A stretch of DNA of 64,000 nucleotides from Roseiarcus sp963761435 (GTDB taxonomy: Bacteria; Pseudomonadota; Alphaproteobacteria; Rhizobiales; Beijerinckiaceae): assembly GCA_963761435.1 (NCBI GenBank), contig CAVXHJ010000026.1, positions 150,407 through 214,406 of the forward strand, given 5' to 3'. This document shows positions 54,973-63,290 of this stretch, in pieces. Position 1 is the first letter of the stretch. Every line of letters begins with the position of its first letter. The notes under the pieces are model-generated. The model saw only the letters and a list, made by a program, of their open reading frames with translations, made no database searches and was not told the DNA's origin. The translations under genes and the position numbers were made by a program.

Positions 54973-56791
54973 TTACTTTACAAGTTTTCCTGAGCTGCAA
55001 CGCGAGATTCGTCGATACGGTCTCTCTTCTGGCAGCCCGGCTTTGCGCAGAGCATCGAAGGCGGGCTGCAGAATGGGCTTCCGCGCGGTCAACCATTTGA
55101 TGCTTAGGTTGGGATTGAGGCGGCGAGCCTCGGCGAGGGCAGCCTTCGCGCGATCCATATTGCCTTTCAGCGCATGGGCGGCGGCGAGATTCAAGTAAGA
55201 AAACCAAATGCGAAAGCCGGCGTCGATCGCCTTGTTGGCTCCCTCGATTGCGGCGTCGAAATGGCCGAGGCCGAGTTCAGCGTCCGCCATTAAATTGTGC
55301 CAATTGCCTATCCACGGGTCGCGCGGACTCAGGCGCATGGCTTGCTGAACATCCGATTTCGCCTGCTCGAACTGGCCCAGATAGTTTTCGGCTGACGCGC
55401 GCCAGGCAAACAGAAATGCGTAGTTTGAATTGAGGGCGATCCCGGCGTTGGCGACGCGCAAGGCGTCGGAGGGACGAAGCGAAATGTGCAAATACAGGCT
55501 TTTCAGGCTGTATGGCCAAGCGTTGTCACGCGCGAGCGCGATCGATCGGTCGGTCTGACCGAGTATTTTTGCGTCGTAGTCGGTTTCGGGATCGGTCCAT
55601 CCATGGGCGTATTCAATAACATAGGTGTTCGCCGAGCCGGCCAATGCATCGGCATCGTTCGGGTCGATCTCGAGCGCTCGCTCGAACAAGGCTCGCACCG
55701 CGACGATGTCGTCCTTCGTCGGCGGCTGTTGCGCCCAGTGGAGGATCGCCCCGCGACCGCGCATGACGAGGTCGATGGAATCGGGGTTTTTCGAGCGGGT
55801 CGCGGCTTCCGCTTCCGCCCTGACGAGTTCATGGCTTAGAGCGTTGGCCAATCGCGCCACCACGTCATCTTGCAGCTTGAAGAGGTCAGCGACGTCTTCC
55901 TGAAATCGGTCGGCCCAGAGATGCGCGCCGGTTTCGCCGTCGATGAGCTGCGCGTTGACGCGCACACGGTTCGATCGCGCTGAACCGAGCCTTCGAGCAC
56001 GTAGCGCACCCCGAGCTCCTTGGCGATCTGCTTGGCGTCGACGGCCTTGCCCTTGAAGGTGAAGGCGGTGTTGCGCGCAATCACGAAACTGTTGCGGATG
56101 CGCGATAGGTCGGTGGTCAGATTCTCGGTGACGCCGTCGGCGAAATAGTCCTGGTCTCGGAATCGCTGGAGAAGGTTGTTGAAAGGCAGGACGACAATGG
56201 AGAGGCGCGGCGGGGCAGGAGTTTTTCTCGGCGGCTGGGGCCGGTCGCGGGTTTCGCCTGGGCGGGCCGCCAACTTCAGCGAATAGACCCGGATCGGCTC
56301 GGCGATGTTCTTGAGTTGGGTCGGGCCGAGGTCGGCGACCGCGAGATCGAGCCGCCCCTTGACCTGGCGATAGGCGTCCTCCGACAGGCAGATCGCGCCC
56401 GGCGTGGCGAATGCCTTCGAGGCGGGCGGCGATATTGACGCCGTCGCCCATCAGATCGCCGTCGCTCTCCTCGACGACGTCGCCGAGATGAATGCCGACG
56501 CGAAATTCGATGCGGCGGTCGGGCGGCAATGCCGGCGTTGCGCTCGATCAGGCCTTGCTGAATTTCGACCGCGCAGCGCACCGCGTCGACGACGCTGCGG
56601 AACTCGATGAGGCTGCCGTCGCCGGTGCGCTTGACGATGCGCCCATGATGCGCGGCGATCGCGGGATCGATCAGATCGCTGCGCAACCCGCGCAGCCGCG
56701 ACAAGGTTCGATCTTCGTCCGCTCCCGCGAGCCGGCTGTAGCCGACGACATCGGCAACCAGGATCGCCGCAATTTTCCGGGTCTCGCTCAT
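54973..56791 (-). pseudogene. Class III adenylate/guanylate cyclase with TolB-like and TPR regions, frame broken three times
   Basis: ATG 56791 after GGAGG. Residues 1-90: cyclase catalytic domain (I-L-V-A-D-V-V-G-Y-S-R-L, K-R-T-G-D-G-S-L-I-E-F). Pieces in three frames then follow in correct family order: R-R-I-E-F-R-V-G-I-H-L-G-D-V, M-G-D-G-V-N-I-A-A-R-L-E-G, A-I-C-L-S-E-D-A-Y, then I-V-V-L-P-F-N-N with Y-F-A-D-G-V-T-E-N-L and R-Y-V-L-E-G-S-V-Q-R, then N-R-V-R-V-N-A-Q-L-I-D and several TPR units. Breaks: near 56528, at 56410-56411, and at GATC 55973-55976 (one base short). Corrected length about 605. Second-messenger synthesis coupled to protein binding. Confidence 0.85.
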
Positions 56792-57086
56792 GGCGCACCC
56801 TCCGGACGTCATGCGGCATAGCACAAAAACCCGTTAGAGCGCTGGTTATATGTTGAGGAGCCATCGAGCCGATGGAGGCCGCGAGCCAATACTCGAAGGG
56901 CGGGCTTGGGTCGCTTTGATGACCCGTTGGACCACGCCCGGGAATGGCCGCAATTTGCGCATTGCAGCAGTCCATCGCGCCGTCTTCGAGCGGCCACCGG
57001 CGCAAGCGCGCGGAGGTCGTCTCCGATCGCTTTCCCCGATACCGCTCCCATGCTTGTATGACTGTCGCGCCGTCAGGAGGTCGACC
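56792..57086. other. Gene-free divergent region
   Basis: 295 bases between the minus-strand cyclase gene and the plus-strand ACT gene. Contains the ribosome sites of both and presumably both promoters; I see no clear palindrome, terminator or small gene with a ribosome site in it. Confidence 0.5.
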
Positions 57087-57623
57087 ATGACAACGCCGCT
57101 CGTTCTCTCCTTCGTCGGCGACGACCGTCCCGGCCTTGTCAATGCGATCTCCGACGCGGTCGCGGCCCATGGCGGAACCTGGCTCGAGAGCCGTTCGGTG
57201 CGGCTTGCCGGGCAAGTTCGCCGGCGTGGTGCTGGTCCGCGTTCCGGACGAAAACCTCATCCCGCTCGAATCCGCGCTGGCGAAGCTCGCGCCTTCGGGC
57301 CTGCGCGTCTCCGATCGAGCGCGGCGCGGCGGCGGAGGCCGAAAGACCGGCGCGGATCGTCAGGCTCGACATCCTCGGCCGCCGAGCGGGCAGGCATCGT
57401 GCGCGACGTGACGCAGGCGCTCACCCGCCTCGGCGTCAATATCGAGGAATTCGCAAGCGGCCTCGAGGGCGAGCCGTTCACCGGCGCCGAGATGTTTCGC
57501 GCTCACGCGCGCTTGAGCGTCCCCGAGGGCCTTGACCTCGACGACTTGCGCAAGGCGCTCGAGCAGCTGGCGGGCGAGATCATGGTCGATCTTGCCGTGG
57601 GCGAGGACGCCTCTCGCTCCTGA
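57087..57623 (+). pseudogene. ACT-domain regulatory protein (GcvR-like), frame broken three times
   Basis: ATG 57087 after GGAGG. First ACT domain begins L-V-L-S-F-V-G-D-D-R-P-G-L-V-N-A-I, switches frame, continues G-K-F-A-G-V-V-L-V-R-V-P, switches again to I-E-R-G-A-A-A-E-A-E-R-P-A-R-I-V-R-L-D-I-L-G, and a third time to R-A-G-I-V-R-D-V-T-Q-A-L-T-R-L-G-V-N-I-E-E-F, the second ACT domain. Each switch is one extra base (57210-57212 GGG; 57311-57313; 57377-57383), so the final frame equals the first. Two ACT domains and about 177 residues match GcvR-type proteins, which sense amino acids. Confidence 0.8.
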
Positions 57624-57671
57624 GGTCCGTAGGGGAGGCGCCTCAAGATCATCGATGCGCTTGCCCCCTCC

Positions 57672-57713
57672 ACCACGCTTCGCGTGGTCCCCCTCCCCCA
57701 TTCTCGGGGGAGG
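57672..57713. terminator. Two adjacent hairpins before trpS
   Basis: ACCACGC-TTC-GCGTGGT (57672-57688) and CCTCCCCC-ATTCTC-GGGGGAGG (57692-57713), both perfect stems. The CCACGCTTCGCGTGG core flanked by C-rich runs is a repeat I recall from many GC-rich alphaproteobacterial intergenic regions. It lies between the ACT gene and trpS and may stop transcription from the former. Confidence 0.55.
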
Positions 57714-57797
57714 AGGGGCGCGGCGCTCCCCTTGCGCGCCCGCGGCGGCGTTGCGATAAGGCCCGCCCGGCCAATCCAGGCTTGAAATCGGACGACA

Positions 57798-58832
57798 ATG
57801 GCGAAGTTTCCCGAACGCGTGTTCTCAGGCGTCCAGCCGACCGGCAACCTCCACCTCGGCAACTACCTCGGCGCGATCAAGCGCTTCGTCGAGATGCAGA
57901 AGACGCACCCGTGCATCTATTGCGTCGTCGACCTCCACGCGATGACGATGCCCCACGAGCCGGCGCAGCTTAAGCGCACGACCCGCGAGGTGACCGCGGC
58001 CTTTCTCGCCTGCGGCATCGATCCGAAGGCGAATATCGTCTTCAACCAGAGCCGCGTCGCCGAGCATGCGGAGCTCGCCTGGGTGTTCGACTGCGTCGCC
58101 CGGCTCGGCTGGCTGAACCGCATGACCCAGTTCAAGGAGAAGGCGGGCAAGGATCGCGAGGCCGCCTCGGTCGGGCTTTACAACTATCCGGTGCTGATGG
58201 CCGCCGACATTCTCGTCTATCGCGCGACCCACGTTCCGGTCGGCGACGACCAGAAGCAGCATCTCGAGCTCGCCCGCGACATCGCGCAGAAGTTCAACAA
58301 CGACTTTGGCGCCTCGATCGCCGCCCATGGCCACGGCGACGCCTATTTTCCATTGCCCGAACCCCTGATCCAGGGGCCGGCCACCCGGGTCATGAGCCTG
58401 CGCGACGGCTCGAAGAAAATGTCGAAGTCGGATACTTCCGAGAACGCCTATATCGCGCTCACCGACGACGCCGACGCGATCGCCCAGAAGATCCGCCGGG
58501 CCAAGACCGACCCCGAGCCGCTGCCGAGCGAGGTCGAGGGCCTCAGGCAGCGTCCCGAGGCCGATAATCTCATCGGCATCTTCGCCGCCCTGAGCGACGA
58601 GACGAAGGAGGACGCGCTCAAGCGCTTCGGCGGCGCCCAGTTCTCGGCGTTCAAGACCGCGCTCGCCGACCTCGCGATCGAGAAGCTCGCGCCCATTCGC
58701 GCCGAGATGCTGCGCCTGGCGAACGATCCCGCCTTCACCGACTCCGTTCTCGCCGAGGGGGCGGAAAAGGCGCGGGCCATCGCGCGGCCGAACATGGATG
58801 CGATCAAGGACATCCTCGGCCTCGTGCGATAG
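57798..58832 (+). CDS. trpS: Tryptophanyl-tRNA synthetase
   Basis: 344 residues. Class I synthetase motifs: S-G-V-Q-P-T-G-N-L-H-L-G-N-Y (the HIGH box as H-L-G-N) near 10-23, the Trp-pocket Y-P-V-L-M-A-A-D-I-L, G-D-D-Q-K-Q-H-L-E-L, and K-M-S-K-S near 211. Charges tRNA-Trp. Normal length; stands alone here rather than next to murJ. Confidence 0.97.
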   Translation: MAKFPERVFSGVQPTGNLHLGNYLGAIKRFVEMQKTHPCIYCVVDLHAMTMPHEPAQLKRTTREVTAAFLACGIDPKANIVFNQSRVAEHAELAWVFDCVARLGWLNRMTQFKEKAGKDREAASVGLYNYPVLMAADILVYRATHVPVGDDQKQHLELARDIAQKFNNDFGASIAAHGHGDAYFPLPEPLIQGPATRVMSLRDGSKKMSKSDTSENAYIALTDDADAIAQKIRRAKTDPEPLPSEVEGLRQRPEADNLIGIFAALSDETKEDALKRFGGAQFSAFKTALADLAIEKLAPIRAEMLRLANDPAFTDSVLAEGAEKARAIARPNMDAIKDILGLVR

Positions 58833-59122
58833 CCCGAGCGGGCGCCGCGGGCGCGAATATTATTTCTTCTCGCCAACCCGCGGCGGCGGCGACGGGCGGC
58901 AAATCGGCATATCTTGCGCTCGGAGAGCCTTTGGACCACGAGCCATAGCGTCCTCGCCGGGCGCGATTCTGCACGCTCGTCGCGCTGCCGGTTAACGACT
59001 TTACGGCAAACTTTTCGTAAACCAAGGGAGAGCTGATTCGGACCTTCCTGGCGGAGGGAGACGAATCGGCGGACGACCCGGCCGGCGTGAGACGGCCGCC
59101 GGGCTCTCGAGGAGGCGATTCG
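58833..59122. other. Gene-free leader of divL
   Basis: 290 bases. Contains an inverted repeat TTTACG (59000-59005) / CGTAAA (59016-59021) and a TTAA at 58992-58995 that resembles half of a CtrA site. I do not find a full TTAA-N7-TTAA. GGAGG at 59111-59115 sets the divL start. The frame is open back to GTG 59087. Confidence 0.45.
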
Positions 59123-61690
59123 TTGCGGGGGTTCAGCGGGGCGGGGCGCCCCGGAATCGGCGGGCGGACGCGAAGGTTTGGTTGTCCCGCCCGCGCCGGC
59201 AGGGCCGCCGGGGGCCTGGGGCTCTGCCTGCTTGCGGGGGCGGGGGCCTGCGCGCAGGACCTCTCGCCGCCGGCCGAGACGCCGGCGCGGCTCGCGTTCG
59301 ACATGGCGTCGGTGCAGGCCAATGTCGCTGGCCTCGCGATTCTGACCTTGATGCTGCTCGCGACCATCACCGCCGTTCTCCATCTGATCGGGCGCAGGAT
59401 CTGGACGCGCCGCGTCGGCGAGCTCGAGACCGAACTTCAGCGCGCCAACGCCAAACTCGACCGCACGGTGTTGATGCTGCGCAGCGAGTCGCAGATCCTG
59501 ATCTCCTGGGACCGTCCCGACGCGGAGCCGACCATCGAGGGCGATTTCGCCCTTGTCGCCGATTCGCCGCTGCCTTCGCGCGTGCTCGGTTTCGGCTCGT
59601 GGCTCGAGCCCGCCGACGCGGTCAAGATCGAAGAGGCGACCACGCGGCTCCTCACTCGCGGCGAAGCCTTCGCCGCCGCCGCGGTCAGCCTGCGCGGGCG
59701 CCATCTCGAACTCGATGGGCGCCCGGTGTCGGGAAGCGCCGTCATGCGCATCCGCGACGTCTCGGGCGAGCGGCTCCAGCTCGTCGAGCTGCGCGACCAG
59801 TTCGCGCGATCCGAAGGCGCCCTCGACGGCCTCCGCCGGGCGCTCGAAGCCGCCGACATGCCGGCGTGGACGCGCGACGCGGCGGGCCGGATCGTCTGGT
59901 GCAACATTCCCTACGCCCGCGCCGTCGATGCGCCCGACGACCAGGCGGCGATCGACAAGGGCGGCGAATTGTTCGATCCCGCGCTGCGCCGCGAGGCGGC
60001 CGCCGCGGTCAGGGAGACTGGCGCCTGGAGCCGCCGGGCGTCGGCCGTCGTCGGCGGCGGGCGCCGGACCTTCGAGGCCGTCGAAGCGCGCACGGCGGTC
60101 GGCTCAGCGGGCGTCGCCCGGGACATCTCCGAGATCGCCGCGCTCCGGGCCGAGATGGAGCGCAACGAGGACGACTATTCGAGGATGATCGATCGGCTGT
60201 CGACGGCGGTTGCGATCTTCGACAAGGCGAAGCGGCTCACCTTTTACAACGCCGCCTACCAGCAAATCTGGTCGCTCGAGCCGGCGTTCCTCGATCAGGG
60301 GCCGAGCGACGGGGAAATCCTCGACCGGCTGCGCGCCGAGCGGCAGCTCCCGGAACAGGCCGATTTCCGCGCCTGGAAGACCCAGCAGCTCGCCGCCTAC
60401 CGCGCGATCGAGCCGAGCGAAACCGTCTGGCATCTGCCCGACGGCCGGGCGCTGCGGGTCGTCACCAGCCCCAATCCGAAAGGCGGCGTCACCTATCTCT
60501 ATGACGACGCGACCCAGAGCTACGCGCTCGCCTCCCAGGTCAATTCGCTCACCCACGTCCAGGGCGAGACGCTCGACGCGCTCAAGGAGGGCGTCGCGGC
60601 GTTCGGCGCCGACGGGCGCATGAAGCTGTTCAATCCGGCCTTCGCCGAGCTCTGGCGAATCGACCCGGTCCTTTTGCGCGCCCGCCCGCACATCGACGAG
60701 ATCGCGCGCGCCTGCAAGACTTTGTGCCGCGAGCCGGAGCTGTTCGACGAACTGAGGGCGATCATCGTCGATCTCCCCGACCATCGCGAAACCCGGACGG
60801 CGCGGATCGAGCGCGCCGATGGGCTGATTCTCGATTGCGCCGCCCTGCCGCTCCCCGACGGGGCGACGCTGATGACCTCGCTCGACGTGACGGCGGGCGC
60901 CAATGTCGAGCGCGCCCTCACCGAGCGCAACCAGGCGCTGATCGCCGCCGAGAAGCTGCGCAACGATTTTGTCAACCACGTCTCCTACGAGCTGCGCACG
61001 CCGCTCACCAACATCATCGGCTTCACCCAGCTTCTGGCGGGAGGCGGCGTCGGCCCGCTCAATCCCAAGCAGCTCGAATATGCCGGGTTCATCACCGATT
61101 CGTCGCACGCGCTCCTCGCCATCATCGACGATATCCTCGATCTGGCCTCGATCGACGCCGGCGCGCTCGAGCTCAGGCTCGACGACGTCGATGTCGCCGA
61201 GGCGATGAAGGCGGCGGCCTCGGGCGTTCAGGATCGGCTGAGCGAGGCGGCGATCGAATTGCGCATCGTCATGACCGACGGCGTGGGCTCGCTGCGCGCG
61301 GACGCCCGGCGCGTGCGCCAGGTCCTGTTCAATCTTCTGTCCAACGCCATCAACTATTCGGAGGCGGGACAGACCGTCACCCTCGCGGCGATGCGGCGCG
61401 GCCCGGAGATCGTGTTCAAGGTCAGCGATCGCGGACGCGGCATCTCCCCGGAGATGATCGATCGCGTGTTCGACCGGTTCGAGACTTTTCCCAACGGCTC
61501 GCGCCATCGCGGCCCCGGCCTCGGTCTCTCCATCGTGAGATCGCTGGTCGAATTGCATCAGGGTCGTGTGCTGATCGACACCGCGCCGAGGGAGGGCACG
61601 ACGGTCACCTGCATTTTTCCGGTAGACGCGGCGGCCCCGTCGGCGAGCCCGCAGGCGGCGATGGCTTCCGAGCCGCAATCGGCGCAGTAG
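59123..61690 (+). CDS. divL: Cell-cycle pseudo-histidine kinase DivL (Tyr in place of phospho-His)
   Basis: 855 residues from TTG 59123, seven bases after GGAGG; GTG 59087 gives 867. An Ala/Gly-rich hydrophobic stretch then a membrane helix (V-A-G-L-A-I-L-T-L-M-L-L-A-T-I) anchor it. Several PAS-like segments follow, then the dimerisation helix reads V-N-H-V-S-Y-E-L-R-T-P-L: the Tyr codon 60986-60988 stands exactly where histidine kinases have His, the hallmark of DivL. The ATPase domain is intact: N-L-L-S-N-A-I, D-R-G-R-G-I, G-P-G-L-G-L-S-I-V. In Caulobacter DivL binds DivK and controls CckA and thus CtrA. tsaE-amgK follows by six bases. Confidence 0.93.
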   Translation: MRGFSGAGRPGIGGRTRRFGCPARAGRAAGGLGLCLLAGAGACAQDLSPPAETPARLAFDMASVQANVAGLAILTLMLLATITAVLHLIGRRIWTRRVGELETELQRANAKLDRTVLMLRSESQILISWDRPDAEPTIEGDFALVADSPLPSRVLGFGSWLEPADAVKIEEATTRLLTRGEAFAAAAVSLRGRHLELDGRPVSGSAVMRIRDVSGERLQLVELRDQFARSEGALDGLRRALEAADMPAWTRDAAGRIVWCNIPYARAVDAPDDQAAIDKGGELFDPALRREAAAAVRETGAWSRRASAVVGGGRRTFEAVEARTAVGSAGVARDISEIAALRAEMERNEDDYSRMIDRLSTAVAIFDKAKRLTFYNAAYQQIWSLEPAFLDQGPSDGEILDRLRAERQLPEQADFRAWKTQQLAAYRAIEPSETVWHLPDGRALRVVTSPNPKGGVTYLYDDATQSYALASQVNSLTHVQGETLDALKEGVAAFGADGRMKLFNPAFAELWRIDPVLLRARPHIDEIARACKTLCREPELFDELRAIIVDLPDHRETRTARIERADGLILDCAALPLPDGATLMTSLDVTAGANVERALTERNQALIAAEKLRNDFVNHVSYELRTPLTNIIGFTQLLAGGGVGPLNPKQLEYAGFITDSSHALLAIIDDILDLASIDAGALELRLDDVDVAEAMKAAASGVQDRLSEAAIELRIVMTDGVGSLRADARRVRQVLFNLLSNAINYSEAGQTVTLAAMRRGPEIVFKVSDRGRGISPEMIDRVFDRFETFPNGSRHRGPGLGLSIVRSLVELHQGRVLIDTAPREGTTVTCIFPVDAAAPSASPQAAMASEPQSAQ

Positions 61691-61696
61691 AAGGGC

Positions 61697-63265
61697 ATGA
61701 AGCTTCGCGTTGAGGAAATCGGCGGGGGCGGGGTTTGGAGCCTCGAGGCGCCCGATGAGGCGGCGACGCTCGAGATCGCGGCGACCCAGGCGGCCTGGCT
61801 CGAACCCGGCGATTTCGTCGGCCTGACCGGAGATCTCGGCGCCGGCAAGACGACTTTCGCCCGCGGCCTGATCCGGGCGCTGACCGGCGTGCGCGATCTC
61901 GAGGCGCCGAGCCCGACCTTCACCCTCATGCAGGTCTATGACGCGCCGCGCGGGCCGGTCGTGCACGCCGATTTCTACCGCCTGCGCGGCCCGCGCGAAC
62001 TCGAGAATCTCGGTTGGGAGGAAGCCGTCGCCGACGCGATCGCCGTCGTCGAGTGGCCGGAGCGGGTCGCCGAAGCGCTGCCGCCGGACCGGCTCGAAGT
62101 CGAGATCCGGTTCGATCCGGGCAAGGGTCCGGACTATCGCCTGCTCATCCTGCGCGGAATAGGCGGGGTCGGCCGGCGCCTCTCGCTGGCGCTGGGCGTC
62201 GCGAGGCTGCTCAAGCGCGCGGGCTGGAGCGGGGCGAGGCGCGAGTTCCTGCAGGGCGACGCGTCCATTCGCGCCTATGAGCGGCTGACGCGGTTCACCG
62301 GCGCGACGGCGATCCTCATGATATCCCCGCCCCGGCGCGACGGGCCGATCCTGCGCTACGGCAAGCCCTATGCGGCGATCGCCAAGCTCTCGCCCGACAT
62401 CCGCGCTTTCGTCGCCATGGCGGAGGGCTTGCGCGGCCTTGGCTATTCGACGCCCGAGCTCATCGCCTTCAGCATCGAGGACGGGCTCGCGCTGCTTGAG
62501 GACTTCGGCTCGGCGACCGTCGCCGAAGGCGGCGTTCCCGACAATGCGCGCTACGCGGAGGCGATCGCGCTTCTGGCCGATCTCCACGGGCGCGAATTGC
62601 CCCAAAGCCTGCCGGTCGGCGAGGAATCCTACACCCTCCCGGTCTACGACATCGAAGCCATGCTGGTCGAGGTCGAGCTCGTGCTCGACTGGTACGCGCC
62701 GGCGGTTGCGCGGGTCACGCCGGCCACCGGCGCCCGCATGCAGTTCCTGGCGATCTGGCGCGAGCTCCTCGGCCCCATTCTCGCCCAGCCGGCGACATGG
62801 ACCTTGCGCGACTTTCACTCCCCCAACCTGCACTGGCTGGCCGAGCGGGAGCGGCTGAAAAGGATCGGGCTCATCGATTTTCAGGACGCGGTGCTCGGAC
62901 CCCCCGCCTACGATGTCGCTTCGCTCCTGCAGGACGCGCGCGTCGACGTCTCCGAGGATCTCGAAATGCGCCTCGCCGCGCTCTACATCCGCTCGAGGTC
63001 GGGCGCCGACGCCGCGTTCGACGCTCAAAGCTTCGCGGCGGCCTATGCGGCGATGGGCGCGCAGCGGGCGACCAAGATCCTCGGCATCTTCGCCCGTCTC
63101 GACAAGCGGGACGGCAAGCCCGAATACCTGCGCCACCTGCCGCGGATCGAGCGCTACCTCGCGCGCAACCTCGCCCATCCGTTGCTTCGGCCGCTCGGGC
63201 TCTGGTATCAGAACCACCTGCCCCGCGCGCTGGGCCCGCCGCCCGCCGCCCAGCCCGATCCTTGA
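61697..63265 (+). CDS. tsaE: TsaE (t6A tRNA modification ATPase) fused to AmgK-like sugar kinase
   Basis: 522 residues. Residues 1 to about 155: TsaE P-loop ATPase with G-D-L-G-A-G-K-T-T (45-53), S-P-T-F-T-L-M-Q and H-A-D-F-Y-R-L, required for threonylcarbamoylation of tRNA A37. Residues about 170-522: aminoglycoside-phosphotransferase fold with R-D-F-H-S-P-N-L (catalytic Asp) and L-I-D-F-Q-D-A-V-L-G-P-P-A-Y-D. This matches AmgK, the anomeric kinase of MurNAc/GlcNAc in cell-wall recycling, supported by murU immediately downstream. Fused in many Alphaproteobacteria. Confidence 0.92.
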   Translation: MKLRVEEIGGGGVWSLEAPDEAATLEIAATQAAWLEPGDFVGLTGDLGAGKTTFARGLIRALTGVRDLEAPSPTFTLMQVYDAPRGPVVHADFYRLRGPRELENLGWEEAVADAIAVVEWPERVAEALPPDRLEVEIRFDPGKGPDYRLLILRGIGGVGRRLSLALGVARLLKRAGWSGARREFLQGDASIRAYERLTRFTGATAILMISPPRRDGPILRYGKPYAAIAKLSPDIRAFVAMAEGLRGLGYSTPELIAFSIEDGLALLEDFGSATVAEGGVPDNARYAEAIALLADLHGRELPQSLPVGEESYTLPVYDIEAMLVEVELVLDWYAPAVARVTPATGARMQFLAIWRELLGPILAQPATWTLRDFHSPNLHWLAERERLKRIGLIDFQDAVLGPPAYDVASLLQDARVDVSEDLEMRLAALYIRSRSGADAAFDAQSFAAAYAAMGAQRATKILGIFARLDKRDGKPEYLRHLPRIERYLARNLAHPLLRPLGLWYQNHLPRALGPPPAAQPDP

Positions 63266-63290
63266 AGCCATTTCGCCAAAGGACCCGCCG

